DNA of 64,000 nt, from contig NZ_MRWE01000002.1 in the NCBI RefSeq assembly GCF_002093665.1, positions 62,001 through 126,000 of the forward strand, in the 5' to 3' direction. A program made the position numbers and the translations under genes. Of the stretch, positions 44,556-57,311 are shown piece after piece. Source of the DNA: Rouxiella badensis. GTDB taxonomy: Bacteria > Pseudomonadota > Gammaproteobacteria > Enterobacterales > Enterobacteriaceae. Under the pieces are notes generated by a model, which saw only the letters and a program-made list of their open reading frames with translations, ran no database searches and was not told the DNA's origin. Each line of letters begins with the position of its first letter. Within the stretch, counting starts at the first letter, position 1.

Positions 44556-45158
44556 TTACTTCATGAATGACGGCTGCTTTTTCTCATAGGCCGAGATGCT
44601 TTCTTCGTGCTGAAGGGTCAGGCCGATGCTGTCCAGACCGTTCATCATGCAGTGGCGGCGGAAGCTGTCGATTACAAACGCATACTCTTTCCCTCCGGCT
44701 CTGACTACCTGATTTTCGAGATCGACTTCGACGCTAATGCCTACATTTTCTCTCGTTAATGTAAACAGCTCGTCGATCTGCTCTTCGCTGAGCGTCACCG
44801 GCAGCAGCTGGTTGTTAAACGAGTTGTTATAGAAAATGTCGGCAAAGCTCGGAGCAATGACCGCATGGAAACCATAATCGGTCAATGCCCACGGCGCGTG
44901 CTCACGTGAGGAGCCGCTGCCAAAGTTTTCTCGTGCCAACAATATGCTGGCACCCTGATATTCAGGTTTATTCAGAATAAAATCAGGGTTTGGGGTATAG
45001 CCTTGCCCTTCGAGATAGCGCCAGTCGTAAAACAGGAACTGCCCAAAGCCAACGCGTGTGACCATTTGCAGGAACTGCTTTGGCACGATGGCGTCGGTAT
45101 CGACGTTAGCAATGTCCAACGGCAGGACCAGACCGGTGTGGGTGATAAATTTAACCAC
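44556..45158 (-). CDS. leuD: 3-isopropylmalate dehydratase small subunit
   Basis: Small subunit of isopropylmalate isomerase (with LeuC), converting 2- to 3-isopropylmalate. The 200 residues include [13 protein letters not shown], the active-site loop [15 protein letters not shown], and [17 protein letters not shown]. It overlaps leuC by eight bases and is the last gene of leuABCD. Confidence 0.98.
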   Translation of the reverse strand: MVKFITHTGLVLPLDIANVDTDAIVPKQFLQMVTRVGFGQFLFYDWRYLEGQGYTPNPDFILNKPEYQGASILLARENFGSGSSREHAPWALTDYGFHAVIAPSFADIFYNNSFNNQLLPVTLSEEQIDELFTLTRENVGISVEVDLENQVVRAGGKEYAFVIDSFRRHCMMNGLDSIGLTLQHEESISAYEKKQPSFMK

Positions 45159-46568
45159 GCGCGTCTCCTTGGTTCAGTTCGCGGATATCGGTAAAATGAC
45201 CGCTAACCGCCGCTGCCGCCGCCATTGCTGGACTCACCAGATGCGTGCGTCCGCCGCGACCCTGACGGCCTTCGAAATTACGGTTGCTGGTCGAGGCACA
45301 GCGTTCGCCTGGATTCAGACGATCGTTGTTCATCGCCAGGCACATTGAGCAGCCTGGCAAACGCCATTCAAAACCGGCCTCGATGAAGATTTTGTCCAGA
45401 CCTTCTTCCTCTGCCTGTGCTTTCACCGGGCCAGACCCAGGGACCACAATTGCCTGCACGCCAGCGGCGACCTTGCGGCCTTTGGCTATGGCGGCGGCCG
45501 CACGCAAGTCTTCGATGCGCGAGTTGGTACAGGATCCGATAAATACTTTATCAATGGCCACGTCGGTCAGCTTAATCCCCGGCTTCAGGTTCATGTAAGC
45601 CAAGGCTTTTTCAGCGGAAGCGCGCTCAATAGGATCGCTGAAAGAGGCAGGATCAGGGATAGTCTGGTTGACGCCCATCACCTGACCGGGATTGGTGCCC
45701 CAGGTGACCTGAGGGGCAATGTCGGCCACATCTAGCGTGACAACTTGATCAAACGTCGCGTCGGCGTCGGACTTCATGGTTTCCCAATAGGCGACGGCGT
45801 CGTCCCAGTCCTGACCTTTAGGGGCAAACTTACGGCCCTTCAGGTAGGCATAGGTGGTCGCGTCGGAGGCCACCAGCCCGGCTTTTGCGCCCAGCTCAAT
45901 CGACATGTTACACAGGGTCATACGACCTTCCATGCTCAACGCCTCGACCGCTGGACCACAGTATTCCACGACGTGACCGGTACCGCCGGCGGTGCCGGTT
46001 TTACCGATCACTGCCAGAATAATGTCCTTCGCCGTGATACCGACAGGCGCATCACCAACGATTTCGATTTTCATCGTCTTCGCGCGGCCCTGTTTCAGCG
46101 TCTGCGTTGCCAGCACGTGCTCAACCTCTGAAGTCCCGATACCAAACGCCAATGCACCAAACGCGCCATGGGTCGAGGTGTGCGAGTCGCCGCACACCAG
46201 CGTCATGCCGGGTAGGGTCAGGCCTTGCTCTGGGCCCATCACGTGGACGATGCCCTGATAAGGGTGCTTGAGGTCGTATAATTCGATGCCAAATTCAGCG
46301 CAGTTCTTGATTAACTCCTGCATCTGAATTCGCGCCATTTCACCGCTAGCGTTGATGTCTTTGGTCTGAGTTGAAACGTTATGATCCATGGTGCCGAAGG
46401 TTTTACCCGGTTGGCGCACGCCGCGATTCATCGCCCGCAGACCGTCAAAGGCCTGCGGAGTGGTGACTTCATGAATCAGATGGCGGTCGATATACAGCAG
46501 TGGCGTCTCGTTCTCAGCCTCGAACACCACGTGCGCATCGAATAATTTTTGATATAACGTTTTGGACA

Positions 46569-46569
<1 letters not shown>
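45151..46569 (-). CDS. leuC: 3-isopropylmalate dehydratase large subunit
   Basis: Aconitase-family large subunit of isopropylmalate isomerase, carrying a [4Fe-4S] cluster. The 472-residue protein shows the three cluster cysteines in FIGSCTNSR and [10 protein letters not shown], plus [20 protein letters not shown]. The start codon shares one base with the leuB stop (TAATG), indicating coupling. Confidence 0.98.
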
Positions 46570-49252
<2,683 letters not shown>

Positions 49253-49293
49253 CTTAGTGTTCCTTGTCTGGGTTACTTTCGCGCGTTGCGGAT

Positions 49294-49323
49294 AAAAAAA
49301 AACCCGCGCATTTGCGCGGGTTT
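49294..49323 (-). terminator. leu operon attenuator
   Basis: AACCCGCGCA (49301-49310) pairs with TGCGCGGGTT (49313-49322) around a two-base centre; on the minus strand it is followed by nine Us (As at 49294-49302). It lies between the leucine-rich leader peptide and leuA, the standard position of the leu attenuator. Confidence 0.93.
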
Positions 49324-49343
49324 GCTGTTTGTGGAGGCTGAAA

Positions 49344-49427
49344 TCAGTTGTGATTTTCACCCACTGGCATACCGCGCAATGAATCTGCGTTGAGTAGTAG
49401 GCCAAGTAGACGGGTGAATTTAAACAT
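49344..49427 (-). CDS. leuL: leu operon leader peptide
   Basis: A 27-residue leader peptide, too short for gene finders. It starts [19 protein letters not shown] and resembles E. coli LeuL (IGLLLLNASSLRG). The control codons are CTA CTT GGC CTA CTA CTC: five leucines in six codons, three of them the rare CTA. Ribosome stalling here under leucine shortage would favour the antiterminator over the hairpin that follows. A GAGAAG lies upstream of the ATG. Confidence 0.92.
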   Translation of the reverse strand: MFKFTRLLGLLLNADSLRGMPVGENHN

Positions 49428-49477
49428 GTGTATTTCAACTTCTCAGTATTTGGGGGGCGTTTTGCCTGTGGCCTAAA

Positions 49478-49506
49478 TTGATACGTGAATGTGAAGTTGA
49501 TGTCAA
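49478..49506 (-). promoter_or_regulatory. leuLABCD promoter
   Basis: On the minus strand a consensus -35 TTGACA (49501-49506) and a -10 TATCAA (49478-49483) are separated by exactly 17 bases. Transcription would start near 49471, giving about 44 nucleotides before leuL. A near-perfect palindrome overlaps the -35. Confidence 0.8.
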
Positions 49507-49509
49507 CTT

Positions 49510-49836
49510 AAGAATGTTTGAAGTCACAAAATGACAAAGAGCAGAGAGGGAGAGTGAGGCGGAATAAAATTCTGCCTTTGTCTAAAAATCTGGTGCGATT
49601 GTTGGTGTGGATCGGATGGAGGCGTTGAATCTCGAAAATTATCAGCTTTTACTCATTATTTTCGGGCTCACAAAACGGATAATCAGGAATTACTCATGCT
49701 TGAAAATGGCGCTTTGGGTTAGCTTATTGAACTAAGTCTTAATTGTCTTTGGCAGGCTGTTTATTCGCGTGCCAGGTAATAGGGTTTTTTCTGCGCATTG
49801 GTTTTAATGGGCTTATATTATAATTTGGGAGGCGCA
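49510..49836. other. Divergent region between leuABCD and leuO
   Basis: About 330 bases of fairly AT-rich non-coding DNA separate the leu promoter from leuO. In E. coli this stretch is silenced by H-NS and drives leuO. I see no convincing leuO promoter; a TATAAT at 49819-49824 is too close to the leuO start to serve. Confidence 0.4.
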
Positions 49837-50811
49837 ATGTCTGACGTTATTTTAGATAAAACTCAGGATGAAAATATCCCCGACAATACTCTGCGAACCC
49901 GTCACGAGGACAATCATTTGCGTCGTGCGGATTTAAATTTATTAACCGTATTTGATGCCGTTATGCAATTGCAGAATATTACTCGTGCGGCCCAAATGCT
50001 GGGTATGTCGCAGCCGGCGGTGAGCAACGCCGTTTCACGGTTGAAGAATATGTTCAGCGACGAGCTTTTTGTCCGCTCTGGGCGCGGTATTGAGCCAACG
50101 GCAAGGGCGCACCAACTCTATGGTCCGATCCGCCAGGCGCTGCAGCTGGTCACCAATGAGCTGCCCGGCCTCGGGTTTGACCCACAGACCAGTAGACGTC
50201 AATTCTCAATTACTATTAGCAGCCCGCTCGATATCCTGCTGGCACCAAAAATTCTTAGCCGCCTCAGCCAGCGCTCTCATTGCGTGACGCTTAATATCGA
50301 GTCGCTGGTTAACGAAAACCTGGACAATCAGCTGCGTTATCAGGAGCTGGAGTTTGCCATTGGTTATCGCGGTATTGAACGTTCTGATTTTTATAATCAG
50401 AAGTTGTTCGACGATGAGCTGGTGCTTATTTCCTCCAGAAATCATCCGCGAATAGGGCAGCAGAGCAGTGAGTGCTACTACTTTAATGAGAAGCACGCGG
50501 TGGTCAGGCTCAGCAATCACTGCTCATTCAGCTCTCCTTATTACAATACCCCTGAAACTCAGCAAAGAGTCTGCTATCAGGGCGCGAGCCTCATCAGCGT
50601 GATGGAGATAGTCTCACAGACGCAGATGCTGGCTCTGGTTCCTGGATGGCTGGCTGAGCAAAACGCCCATCGGCTGTCGTTAAAAATAGACACACTTGAC
50701 TGGATGAACAACAAGTTAACCAGTTATTTATCCTGGCATGAGTCTGCCAGTAAAGATAAAGGAAATCTGTGGATGAAAGACTTGTTAATGCAGTGTGCGG
50801 AGCTTGAATAA
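49837..50811 (+). CDS. leuO: LysR-type global regulator LeuO
   Basis: LysR-family regulator that antagonises H-NS at many loci. The start is the ATG at 49837 (MSDVILDKTQDE), seven bases after GGGAGG; a longer frame from 49798 lacks a site. The 324 residues have the DNA-binding domain near residues 30-90 (LNLLTVFDAVMQLQNITRAAQ, MSQPAVSNAVSRLK, DELFVRSGRGIEPTARA) and an effector-binding domain. The HTH is very close to E. coli LeuO while the effector domain is more diverged. Between leuABCD and ilvIH as usual. Confidence 0.95.
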   Translation: MSDVILDKTQDENIPDNTLRTRHEDNHLRRADLNLLTVFDAVMQLQNITRAAQMLGMSQPAVSNAVSRLKNMFSDELFVRSGRGIEPTARAHQLYGPIRQALQLVTNELPGLGFDPQTSRRQFSITISSPLDILLAPKILSRLSQRSHCVTLNIESLVNENLDNQLRYQELEFAIGYRGIERSDFYNQKLFDDELVLISSRNHPRIGQQSSECYYFNEKHAVVRLSNHCSFSSPYYNTPETQQRVCYQGASLISVMEIVSQTQMLALVPGWLAEQNAHRLSLKIDTLDWMNNKLTSYLSWHESASKDKGNLWMKDLLMQCAELE

Positions 50812-51436
50812 AGAGTGCAGGTTATTAATTGATTCGCGTGACGGACAATGCGCACAAAGTGAATTGTCAGTGATTAATATTAGGTGTTTATGCTTTAGCA
50901 GATTTTTATACTAAGGTTTTCAGACGGAAATTTCTTATCCTCGCAAGCCGTGAAATCTTTCTTCTGGGCTCACTTCTTCCTGTTAACAGAGGGAGTGAGA
51001 TTCAGTAATGAGGGGCTAGATTCATTAATTTTGTTAAAAATCAAGAGAAATGATCTTGCTTATTTCTTATATCGTGATGCCGATCACTTAATTGCGCTAA
51101 GAAAATTATGTCCATCTGGGGCATAATTTAACTCTGTAATTCTTTCCTTCCTCGTTATTTCCCCCAGATGGCCGACCCGTTATATGGTTTTTTATGTTGG
51201 TAAGTTGATTAAGCGCAGCGGCAGGCTGTTTTCAGCAACAACACGCATTATTTTGTCGTTTGCCTGGTCCAAATTCTGACGTTAAGGTAATCAGTTATAT
51301 TGCAGAACGATAATTGCATAACGAACAAAGCATACTAAAGAAGGGTGCGAAGCCCTCTTATCCGGGATTAGGGAATGATTTCCGACATCCATTAGAAACG
51401 AGTCGTCCTAAAGAACAAAAGCCTGGAGGCAAACCC
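50812..51436. other. Intergenic region between leuO and ilvI
   Basis: About 625 bases without a recognisable gene. It should contain the ilvIH promoter and its Lrp sites, which I cannot place confidently. Two clear inverted repeats are present: a bulged 13-bp hairpin at 50969-50999 and a perfect 10-bp repeat at 51112-51121/51162-51171 with 40 bases between. A 42-codon in-frame extension of ilvI (from 51314) lies here but is not part of the protein family. Confidence 0.5.
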
Positions 51437-53155
51437 ATGGAGATGTTGTCAGGAGCCGAGATGGTCGTCCGGTCGTTAATCGATCAGGGCGTAAAACATG
51501 TATTCGGTTATCCCGGCGGAGCGGTGTTGGATATCTATGATGCCCTGCACACAGTCGGCGGGATTGATCATGTGCTAGTAAGACATGAGCAGGGCGCTGT
51601 GCATATGGCTGATGGCTATGCGCGCGCGACGGGAGAAGTCGGCGTGGTGCTGGTCACCTCAGGTCCAGGTGCTACCAACGCAATCACCGGGATTGCTACC
51701 GCTTACATGGACTCTATTCCTATGGTGGTGCTCTCCGGTCAGGTTCACAGCTCACTGATTGGTTATGATGCCTTCCAGGAATGCGACATGGTCGGGATCT
51801 CCCGTCCTATCGTTAAGCATAGTTTTTTGGTCAAGCGTGCCGAAGATATCCCCACCGTCCTGAAGAAAGCCTTCTATCTGGCTTCAACCGGTCGACCGGG
51901 TCCGGTGGTTATTGACTTGCCGAAAGACGTCGTGAACCCTCAGGTCAAGCTGCCTTATGCTTATCCTGAGCAGGTGTCGCTGCGCTCTTATAACCCGACG
52001 GTGCAGGGTCACCGCGGGCAGATCAAACGCGCTCTGCAAACGCTGATATCGGCCAAGAAACCGGTGCTTTACGTCGGTGGCGGTGCGGTTAATTCTGATT
52101 GTAGCGCTGAGCTGCTGAAGCTTGCCGAAACGCTGAATTTGCCGGTGACCTCAACGCTGATGGGGCTGGGCGCGTTTCCGGGCACCCACCGTCAGAGCGT
52201 TGGCATGCTGGGGATGCACGGCACTTATGAAGCCAATATGACCATGCACAATGCCGACCTTATTTTCGGCGTGGGTGTGCGTTTTGACGACCGTACCACC
52301 AATAACCTTGAGAAGTATTGCCCGAACGCCACCATCATGCACATTGATATTGACCCGACGTCGATTTCGAAAACGGTGAATGCCGATATCCCTATCGTGG
52401 GTGACGCTAAACAAACGCTGGTGCAGATGCTTGAGCTGCTTGAAAGTTCTGACGAAAAGCAGGAGCTTGACGCACTGAGCGACTGGTGGCAGAGCATCGA
52501 ACAATGGCGTGCCAAGAATTGCCTGGGCTATGACAAAAATACTGGCACCATCAAACCGCAGGCGGTGATCGAGACTCTGCATCGTTTGACTAAGGGTGAT
52601 GCCTATGTCACCTCTGACGTGGGCCAGCACCAGATGTTTGCTGCGCTTTACTATCAGTTCGACAAACCGCGTCGCTGGATAAACTCCGGCGGTCTGGGCA
52701 CCATGGGCTTTGGCCTGCCTGCCGCACTGGGTGTCAAACTCGGTCTGCCAGACGAAACCGTGGTCTGCGTAACCGGTGACGGCAGCATCCAGATGAACAT
52801 TCAGGAGCTGTCTACCGCGCTGCAATACGATCTCCCAGTTGTTATTGTTAACCTTAACAACGGCTATCTGGGCATGGTGAAGCAGTGGCAGGATATGATC
52901 TATTCCGGTCGTCACTCGCAGTCTTACATGCAGTCGCTGCCTGATTTCGTCAAACTGGCCGAAGCCTATGGTCATGTGGGGATGGCGATTCGCCATCCTG
53001 ACGAGTTGGAAAGCAAGCTGGCGGAAGCGCTGGCAATGAAAAATCGTCTGGTATTTGTTGATATCAGCGTGGATGAAACCGAGCACGTTTACCCGATGTT
53101 GATCCGTGGCGGTGGAATGGACGAAATGTGGTTAAGCAAAACGGAGAGGACATAA
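51437..53155 (+). CDS. ilvI: Acetolactate synthase III large subunit
   Basis: Thiamine-diphosphate enzyme that makes acetolactate and acetohydroxybutyrate for valine, leucine and isoleucine. The start at 51437 ([14 protein letters not shown]) is eight bases after GGAGG (51425-51429) and gives 572 residues. The catalytic glutamate is E51 in [18 protein letters not shown] and the ThDP motif is [15 protein letters not shown] ending NLNN. Followed after two bases by ilvH. Confidence 0.98.
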   Translation: MEMLSGAEMVVRSLIDQGVKHVFGYPGGAVLDIYDALHTVGGIDHVLVRHEQGAVHMADGYARATGEVGVVLVTSGPGATNAITGIATAYMDSIPMVVLSGQVHSSLIGYDAFQECDMVGISRPIVKHSFLVKRAEDIPTVLKKAFYLASTGRPGPVVIDLPKDVVNPQVKLPYAYPEQVSLRSYNPTVQGHRGQIKRALQTLISAKKPVLYVGGGAVNSDCSAELLKLAETLNLPVTSTLMGLGAFPGTHRQSVGMLGMHGTYEANMTMHNADLIFGVGVRFDDRTTNNLEKYCPNATIMHIDIDPTSISKTVNADIPIVGDAKQTLVQMLELLESSDEKQELDALSDWWQSIEQWRAKNCLGYDKNTGTIKPQAVIETLHRLTKGDAYVTSDVGQHQMFAALYYQFDKPRRWINSGGLGTMGFGLPAALGVKLGLPDETVVCVTGDGSIQMNIQELSTALQYDLPVVIVNLNNGYLGMVKQWQDMIYSGRHSQSYMQSLPDFVKLAEAYGHVGMAIRHPDELESKLAEALAMKNRLVFVDISVDETEHVYPMLIRGGGMDEMWLSKTERT

Positions 53156-53157
53156 TC

Positions 53158-53649
53158 ATGCGCCGGATTTTATCTGTACTGTTAGAAAACGAATCGGGCG
53201 CACTGTCACGCGTGGTCGGGCTGTTCTCCCAGCGCGGCTATAACATTGAAAGCCTGACCGTGGCGCCGACCGACGATCCCACGCTCTCACGCATGACCAT
53301 TCAGACCGTGGGCGATGCCAAGGTTCTTGAGCAGATAGAAAAGCAGCTGCACAAGCTGGTCGACGTGCTGCGAGTGAACGAACTGGTGCAGGGCGCCCAC
53401 GTCGAGCGCGAGATAATGTTGGTGAAACTGCAGGCGACCGGCTACGGACGCGAAGAGATCAAACGTTCTACCGAAATCTTCCGTGGGCAGATTGTCGATG
53501 TGACTGCTACGCTTTACACGGTTCAGCTTGCCGGTACCAGCGACAAACTTGACGCCTTCCTCAACACGGTGCGCGAAGTCGCAGAAATTGTTGAAGTGGC
53601 TCGTTCAGGCGTGGTCGGTGTGTCCCGTGGTGACAAGGTGATGCGCTAA
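53158..53649 (+). CDS. ilvH: Acetolactate synthase III regulatory subunit
   Basis: Small subunit that raises activity of IlvI and confers valine feedback inhibition. The 163 residues start [19 protein letters not shown], an ACT domain, followed by a C-terminal domain. The residues known from E. coli to matter for valine binding, N11, G14, S17 and N29, are all present, so the enzyme is expected to be valine-sensitive. The in-frame ATG upstream, inside ilvI, is rejected by comparison with the family. Confidence 0.97.
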   Translation: MRRILSVLLENESGALSRVVGLFSQRGYNIESLTVAPTDDPTLSRMTIQTVGDAKVLEQIEKQLHKLVDVLRVNELVQGAHVEREIMLVKLQATGYGREEIKRSTEIFRGQIVDVTATLYTVQLAGTSDKLDAFLNTVREVAEIVEVARSGVVGVSRGDKVMR

Positions 53650-53691
53650 CAGGTCATCGCCCGGCGACAAATGTGTTTTGTGTCGTCGTTC

Positions 53692-53721
53692 AAAAAGCTC
53701 AACTTCGGTTGGGCTTTTTTT
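53692..53721 (+). terminator. Terminator of ilvIH
   Basis: AAAAGCTCAA pairs with TTGGGCTTTT (one G-T pair) over a six-base CTTCGG loop and is followed by a run of seven Ts, about 45 bases after ilvH. Confidence 0.92.
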
Positions 53722-53815
53722 GTTATGGGGCGATGAGTTATCGTAAAACACCTTGCCGAGTAGGGTCTTCTCGGGTTAGATATTGAGAGTATTTACTTCA
53801 ATTAAGGGGTTCGTG

Positions 53816-54820
53816 GTGAAACTGGATGAAATCGCGAGGTTAGCGGGTGTTTCGCGTACCACTGCCAGTTATGTAATTAATGGCAAAGCGAAGCAGTATC
53901 GTGTCAGCGATAAGACAGTCGAGAAGGTCATGGCTGTCGTGAAGGAACATAATTATCACCCCAACGCCGTTGCAGCAGGTTTGCGCGCTGGCAGGACCCG
54001 TTCGATCGGGCTGGTCATTCCTGATTTGGAAAATACCAGCTATACCAAAATCGCCAATTTTCTCGAGCGTCAGGCGCGTCAGCGCGGCTATCAGCTGTTG
54101 ATTGCCTGCTCCGAGGATCAGCCTGATAACGAGATGCGCTGCATCGAGCATCTGCTTCAGCGTCAGGTTGACGCCATCATTATCTCGACCTCGCTGCCGC
54201 CGGAGCATCCGTTTTATCAGCGCTGGGCCAAAGACGACTTTCCGATTATTGCGCTCGACCGCGCACTTGATCCTGAAAACTTTATCAGCGTTGTCGGTGC
54301 GGATCAGGAAGATGCCTTCATGTTGGCGCAGGAGCTGCGCAACTTCCCGGCCGAGAGCGTGTTGTATCTGGGCGCACTCCCTGAACTCTCCGTCAGCTTC
54401 CTGCGTGAGCAGGGATTCCGTCAGGCTTGGGAAGGTGACGCGCGTCAACCAGAGTATCTTTACGCCAACGCCTATGACCGCGACTCTGCGGCGCAGGTTT
54501 TTGCCCAGTGGCTGAAGACCCACGAGATGCCGAAGGCGTTATACACCACCTCGTTCCAGCTGTTGCAGGGAGTGATGGACGTTACCCTGAGAGAGAAAGG
54601 GCGTCTGCCGTCCGATCTTGCGATCGCGACCTTTGGCGACAACGAGCTGCTCGACTTCCTGGAATGTCCAGTGCTTGCCGTCGCACAGCGTCATCGTGAC
54701 GTTGCAGAACGCGTGCTCGAGCTGGTGCTTGCCTGCCTTGATGAGCCGAAGAAACCGAAAGCCGGCCTCACCCGCATTCGCCGCAATCTTTTCCGCCGCG
54801 GTCGCCTTAGTCGTAAGTGA
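53816..54820 (+). CDS. cra: Catabolite repressor/activator Cra
   Basis: LacI-family global regulator of carbon flow (FruR), released from DNA by fructose 1-phosphate. The start is the GTG at 53816 (next residues [19 protein letters not shown]), with AAGGGG a few bases upstream; this gives 334 residues, the E. coli length. The LacI HTH, hinge region and periplasmic-binding-like core with [21 protein letters not shown] are evident. In its usual place between ilvH and mraZ. Confidence 0.97.
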   Translation: MKLDEIARLAGVSRTTASYVINGKAKQYRVSDKTVEKVMAVVKEHNYHPNAVAAGLRAGRTRSIGLVIPDLENTSYTKIANFLERQARQRGYQLLIACSEDQPDNEMRCIEHLLQRQVDAIIISTSLPPEHPFYQRWAKDDFPIIALDRALDPENFISVVGADQEDAFMLAQELRNFPAESVLYLGALPELSVSFLREQGFRQAWEGDARQPEYLYANAYDRDSAAQVFAQWLKTHEMPKALYTTSFQLLQGVMDVTLREKGRLPSDLAIATFGDNELLDFLECPVLAVAQRHRDVAERVLELVLACLDEPKKPKAGLTRIRRNLFRRGRLSRK

Positions 54821-55431
54821 TAATGTGAAGCGGATTAAGCGTTCACGCTTTTCCGCTTCCATTGCCCTCTGCCTCTCTTTTTCCTTAGCTTTACAAAACA
54901 ATACTTTTCTCATGGCGGAATTTCAGCCAAAAACATTGCGGGTATTCTTAAAAGGGCATTAACCATTAAGATTAAGAGCAATCTCACACAAATAATTATT
55001 TGAAAATGGTTTCGCTAATAAAAATGGAATAATCAATTTTAAAAATACGTGATTATTACGCCCTATTCTGCTGTAGAATTCCCGGCTTAATTTGGCCAGA
55101 CGGTTTTGAACCTTGCTCCTTTAGCCGCAAAAGCCGCAGCAAGCGGGGTTGGTGAGCGTGCTGGACCTTTTTTAGGTGCTTAAAGCTTGGCGCTGGTTTT
55201 AAAGTAATTAGCAAAGTTCGTGGTTTTAAGAAATGAGAGATCGGTAGCAGAAGAATATAATTAGATAAATAATGGCCAAGTTGATTTAATTTTGACCGTT
55301 ATTGTTATTTAAATGATTTTTCCTCAACTAATCATAGCGTTATTTTTTAATCCCTCAGAAAGACCCCTTCAAGGTTCGGATTTTGCCTAACTTATTGCCT
55401 GTAAATAATCGGAAACCTTGGCCTCTCTGGC

Positions 55432-55461
55432 TTGACAAGGTTTTAAAAGCATCCGTAAACT
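55432..55461 (+). promoter_or_regulatory. Promoter Pmra of the division/cell-wall cluster
   Basis: A perfect -35 TTGACA (55432-55437) pairs with TAAACT (55456-55461; 18-base spacer) as the probable -10. Transcription would begin near 55468, about 55 bases upstream of mraZ, matching the E. coli Pmra position. Confidence 0.75.
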
Positions 55462-55468
55462 CCTTTAA

Positions 55469-55498
55469 GTGGGAATTTGTGGTGTAAAGTGGTGAAAA
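55469..55498 (+). promoter_or_regulatory. Three tandem MraZ-binding repeats
   Basis: Three 10-bp direct repeats, each beginning GTGG: GTGGGAATTT (55469-55478), GTGGTGTAAA (55479-55488) and GTGGTGAAAA (55489-55498). MraZ of E. coli binds GTGG-type direct repeats on a 10-bp period just downstream of Pmra, so this is the autoregulatory operator. Confidence 0.85.
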
Positions 55499-55522
55499 GG
55501 GTCATTGAGGGGTAGCTCAGGT

Positions 55523-55981
55523 ATGTTTCGTGGGGCAACGATGGTTAACCTCGACAGCAAAGGGCGGCTTGCCGTACCCACCCGATATCGGGATTTGCTG
55601 AGCGAAGAGTCGCAAGGTCAGATGGTCTGCACCATCGATCTTCATCACCCATGCCTGCTTCTTTACACCTTGCCCGAATGGGAAGTTATCGAACAAAAAT
55701 TGTCCCGTCTGTCGAGCATGAACCCGGTCGAGCGTCGTATTCAGCGTTTGTTATTGGGTCACGCGAGTGAATGTCAGATGGATAACGCCGGGCGTCTGCT
55801 CATCGTAAACACTTTGCGACAGCACGCTGGGCTGGCCAAAGAAGTGATGCTGGTTGGGCAGTTCAACAAGTTTGAACTGTGGGATGAACAGACCTGGTAT
55901 CAACAAGTCAAGGAAGACATTGACGCTGAACAATCGTCTCAGGAACCGCTTTCCGAGAGATTACAGGACTTGTCACTATAA
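55523..55981 (+). CDS. mraZ: Transcriptional regulator MraZ
   Basis: AbrB-like regulator that represses its own operon. The start at 55523 ([23 protein letters not shown]) gives 152 residues as in E. coli; a six-codon longer frame is not supported. Two SpoVT/AbrB-type halves are recognisable, [12 protein letters not shown] and [17 protein letters not shown]. First gene of the mra/dcw cluster, two bases before rsmH. Confidence 0.97.
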   Translation: MFRGATMVNLDSKGRLAVPTRYRDLLSEESQGQMVCTIDLHHPCLLLYTLPEWEVIEQKLSRLSSMNPVERRIQRLLLGHASECQMDNAGRLLIVNTLRQHAGLAKEVMLVGQFNKFELWDEQTWYQQVKEDIDAEQSSQEPLSERLQDLSL

Positions 55982-55983
55982 GC

Positions 55984-56925
55984 ATGCTTGAAAATTACAA
56001 ACATACATCCGTGTTATTGGATGAAGCCGTAAATGGGCTGAACATTCGCCCCGACGGCATTTACATTGATGGAACCTTTGGTCGCGGCGGTCATTCGCGA
56101 CTGATTTTGTCACAGCTTGGCCCTGAAGGACGTTTATTGGCTATCGACCGCGATCCTCAGGCGATCGAAGCCTCGAAGGCGATTGGCGATCCACGTTTTT
56201 CTATCGTGCATGGCCCGTTTTCCGAGCTGGCAGAATACGTCAAGGATCGCGGCCTGGTAGGCAAGATTGACGGTATTTTGCTGGATCTTGGCGTATCTTC
56301 GCCGCAGTTGGACGATCCGGAGCGTGGCTTCTCGTTTATGCGTGACGGACCTCTGGACATGCGTATGGATCCGAGCCGTGGTTATTCAGCAGCTGAATGG
56401 TTGATGAAGGCAGAAGCCGAAGATATTGCCTGGGTATTGAAGACTTTCGGCGAAGAACGTTTCGCCAAGCGTATTGCCCGCGCCATCGTTGAACGCAACC
56501 GCGAACAGCCAATGACGCGCACCAAGGAGCTGGCCGACCTGATTGCCAATGCCTCACCGATTCGTGAGAAGCATAAGCATCCGGCGACGCGCAGCTTCCA
56601 GGCTGTGCGTATTTATATCAACAGCGAGCTGGAAGAGATAGAACGCGCACTCGACGGCGCACTCGAAGTTCTGGCAACCGATGGCCGCCTGTCCGTCATC
56701 AGTTTCCACTCGCTGGAAGACAGAATTGTTAAACGATTTATTCGCCAGCACAGCCGGGGACCGCAGGTGCCATCGGGGATCCCGATGACCGAAGCGCAGC
56801 TGCAGAGTCTCGGAGGACGCACCCTTAAATCCATCGGCAAAATGATGCCGTCGGAGGCCGAGGTGGCAGAAAATCCACGAGCACGCAGTTCAGTACTGCG
56901 TTTTGCCGCGAGGACCGCGCAATGA
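55984..56925 (+). CDS. rsmH: 16S rRNA (cytosine1402-N4)-methyltransferase
   Basis: N4-methylates C1402 in the decoding centre of 16S rRNA (MraW). The 313 residues contain [16 protein letters not shown] (SAM binding), [15 protein letters not shown] and the late [14 protein letters not shown] block. Its stop overlaps the ftsL start (ATGA). Confidence 0.98.
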   Translation: MLENYKHTSVLLDEAVNGLNIRPDGIYIDGTFGRGGHSRLILSQLGPEGRLLAIDRDPQAIEASKAIGDPRFSIVHGPFSELAEYVKDRGLVGKIDGILLDLGVSSPQLDDPERGFSFMRDGPLDMRMDPSRGYSAAEWLMKAEAEDIAWVLKTFGEERFAKRIARAIVERNREQPMTRTKELADLIANASPIREKHKHPATRSFQAVRIYINSELEEIERALDGALEVLATDGRLSVISFHSLEDRIVKRFIRQHSRGPQVPSGIPMTEAQLQSLGGRTLKSIGKMMPSEAEVAENPRARSSVLRFAARTAQ

Positions 56926-57242
56926 TAGGTAATGAGCGTCATGGTTTGGTTGGGGTCATTTTCAGCGACATTTTGCGCAACGGAAAGATCCCGATGATTT
57001 TGCTTGTCTCGACTCTGATAAGCGCTATGGCGGTCGTTACGGTATCACATAAAACGCGTCTGCTGACGGCTCAGCGTGAACAGCTGGTTTTGGAAAAGGA
57101 TGCGCTGGATATTGAATGGCGCAACCTAATCCTCGAAGAGAATGCCCTCGGCGATCACAGCCGGGTAGAACGTATCGCAACGGAAAAATTGCAGATGCAA
57201 CATGTTGACCCTTCTCAGGAAACCATTGTTGTGCAGCAATAA
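56922..57242 (+). CDS. ftsL: Cell division protein FtsL
   Basis: Small bitopic division protein that forms a complex with FtsQ and FtsB and helps activate FtsWI. The 106 residues have one membrane segment (about 24-44: [19 protein letters not shown]) and a periplasmic Leu/Glu-rich coiled coil ([20 protein letters not shown]). Four-base overlap with rsmH. Confidence 0.95.
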   Translation: MIGNERHGLVGVIFSDILRNGKIPMILLVSTLISAMAVVTVSHKTRLLTAQREQLVLEKDALDIEWRNLILEENALGDHSRVERIATEKLQMQHVDPSQETIVVQQ

Positions 57243-57311
57243 AATTATTCTGCTTTAAGGCTTCTGCCACTCGGTTAAAGGCAATTTGCTCATGGAGATG
57301 ACAAGCGACAG

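Larger units (their letters stand above)
54821..55522. other. Intergenic region between cra and mraZ
   Basis: About 700 bases, AT-rich in the middle, without a recognisable gene. A stem GAAGCGG (54827-54833) with CCGCTTC (54853-54859), containing an inner AAGCG/CGCTT, follows the cra stop but has no T-run. The last 90 bases hold the Pmra promoter and MraZ boxes, annotated separately. Short open frames here have no family resemblance. Confidence 0.5.

Noticed and set aside
49253-49438. N-terminal extension of leuA by 62 residues
   Set aside because: It would read through the attenuator hairpin and leuL; E. coli LeuA starts at [15 protein letters not shown].
51314-51436. 41-codon extension upstream of ilvI
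   Set aside because: A GGAGG directly precedes the ATG at 51437 and the family begins [10 protein letters not shown]; the extension is not conserved in E. coli. It could still be transcribed leader.
54821-55431. Possible sRNA or small gene between cra and mraZ
   Set aside because: Only weak hairpins and AT-rich stretches; no promoter-terminator pair or recognisable peptide was found.
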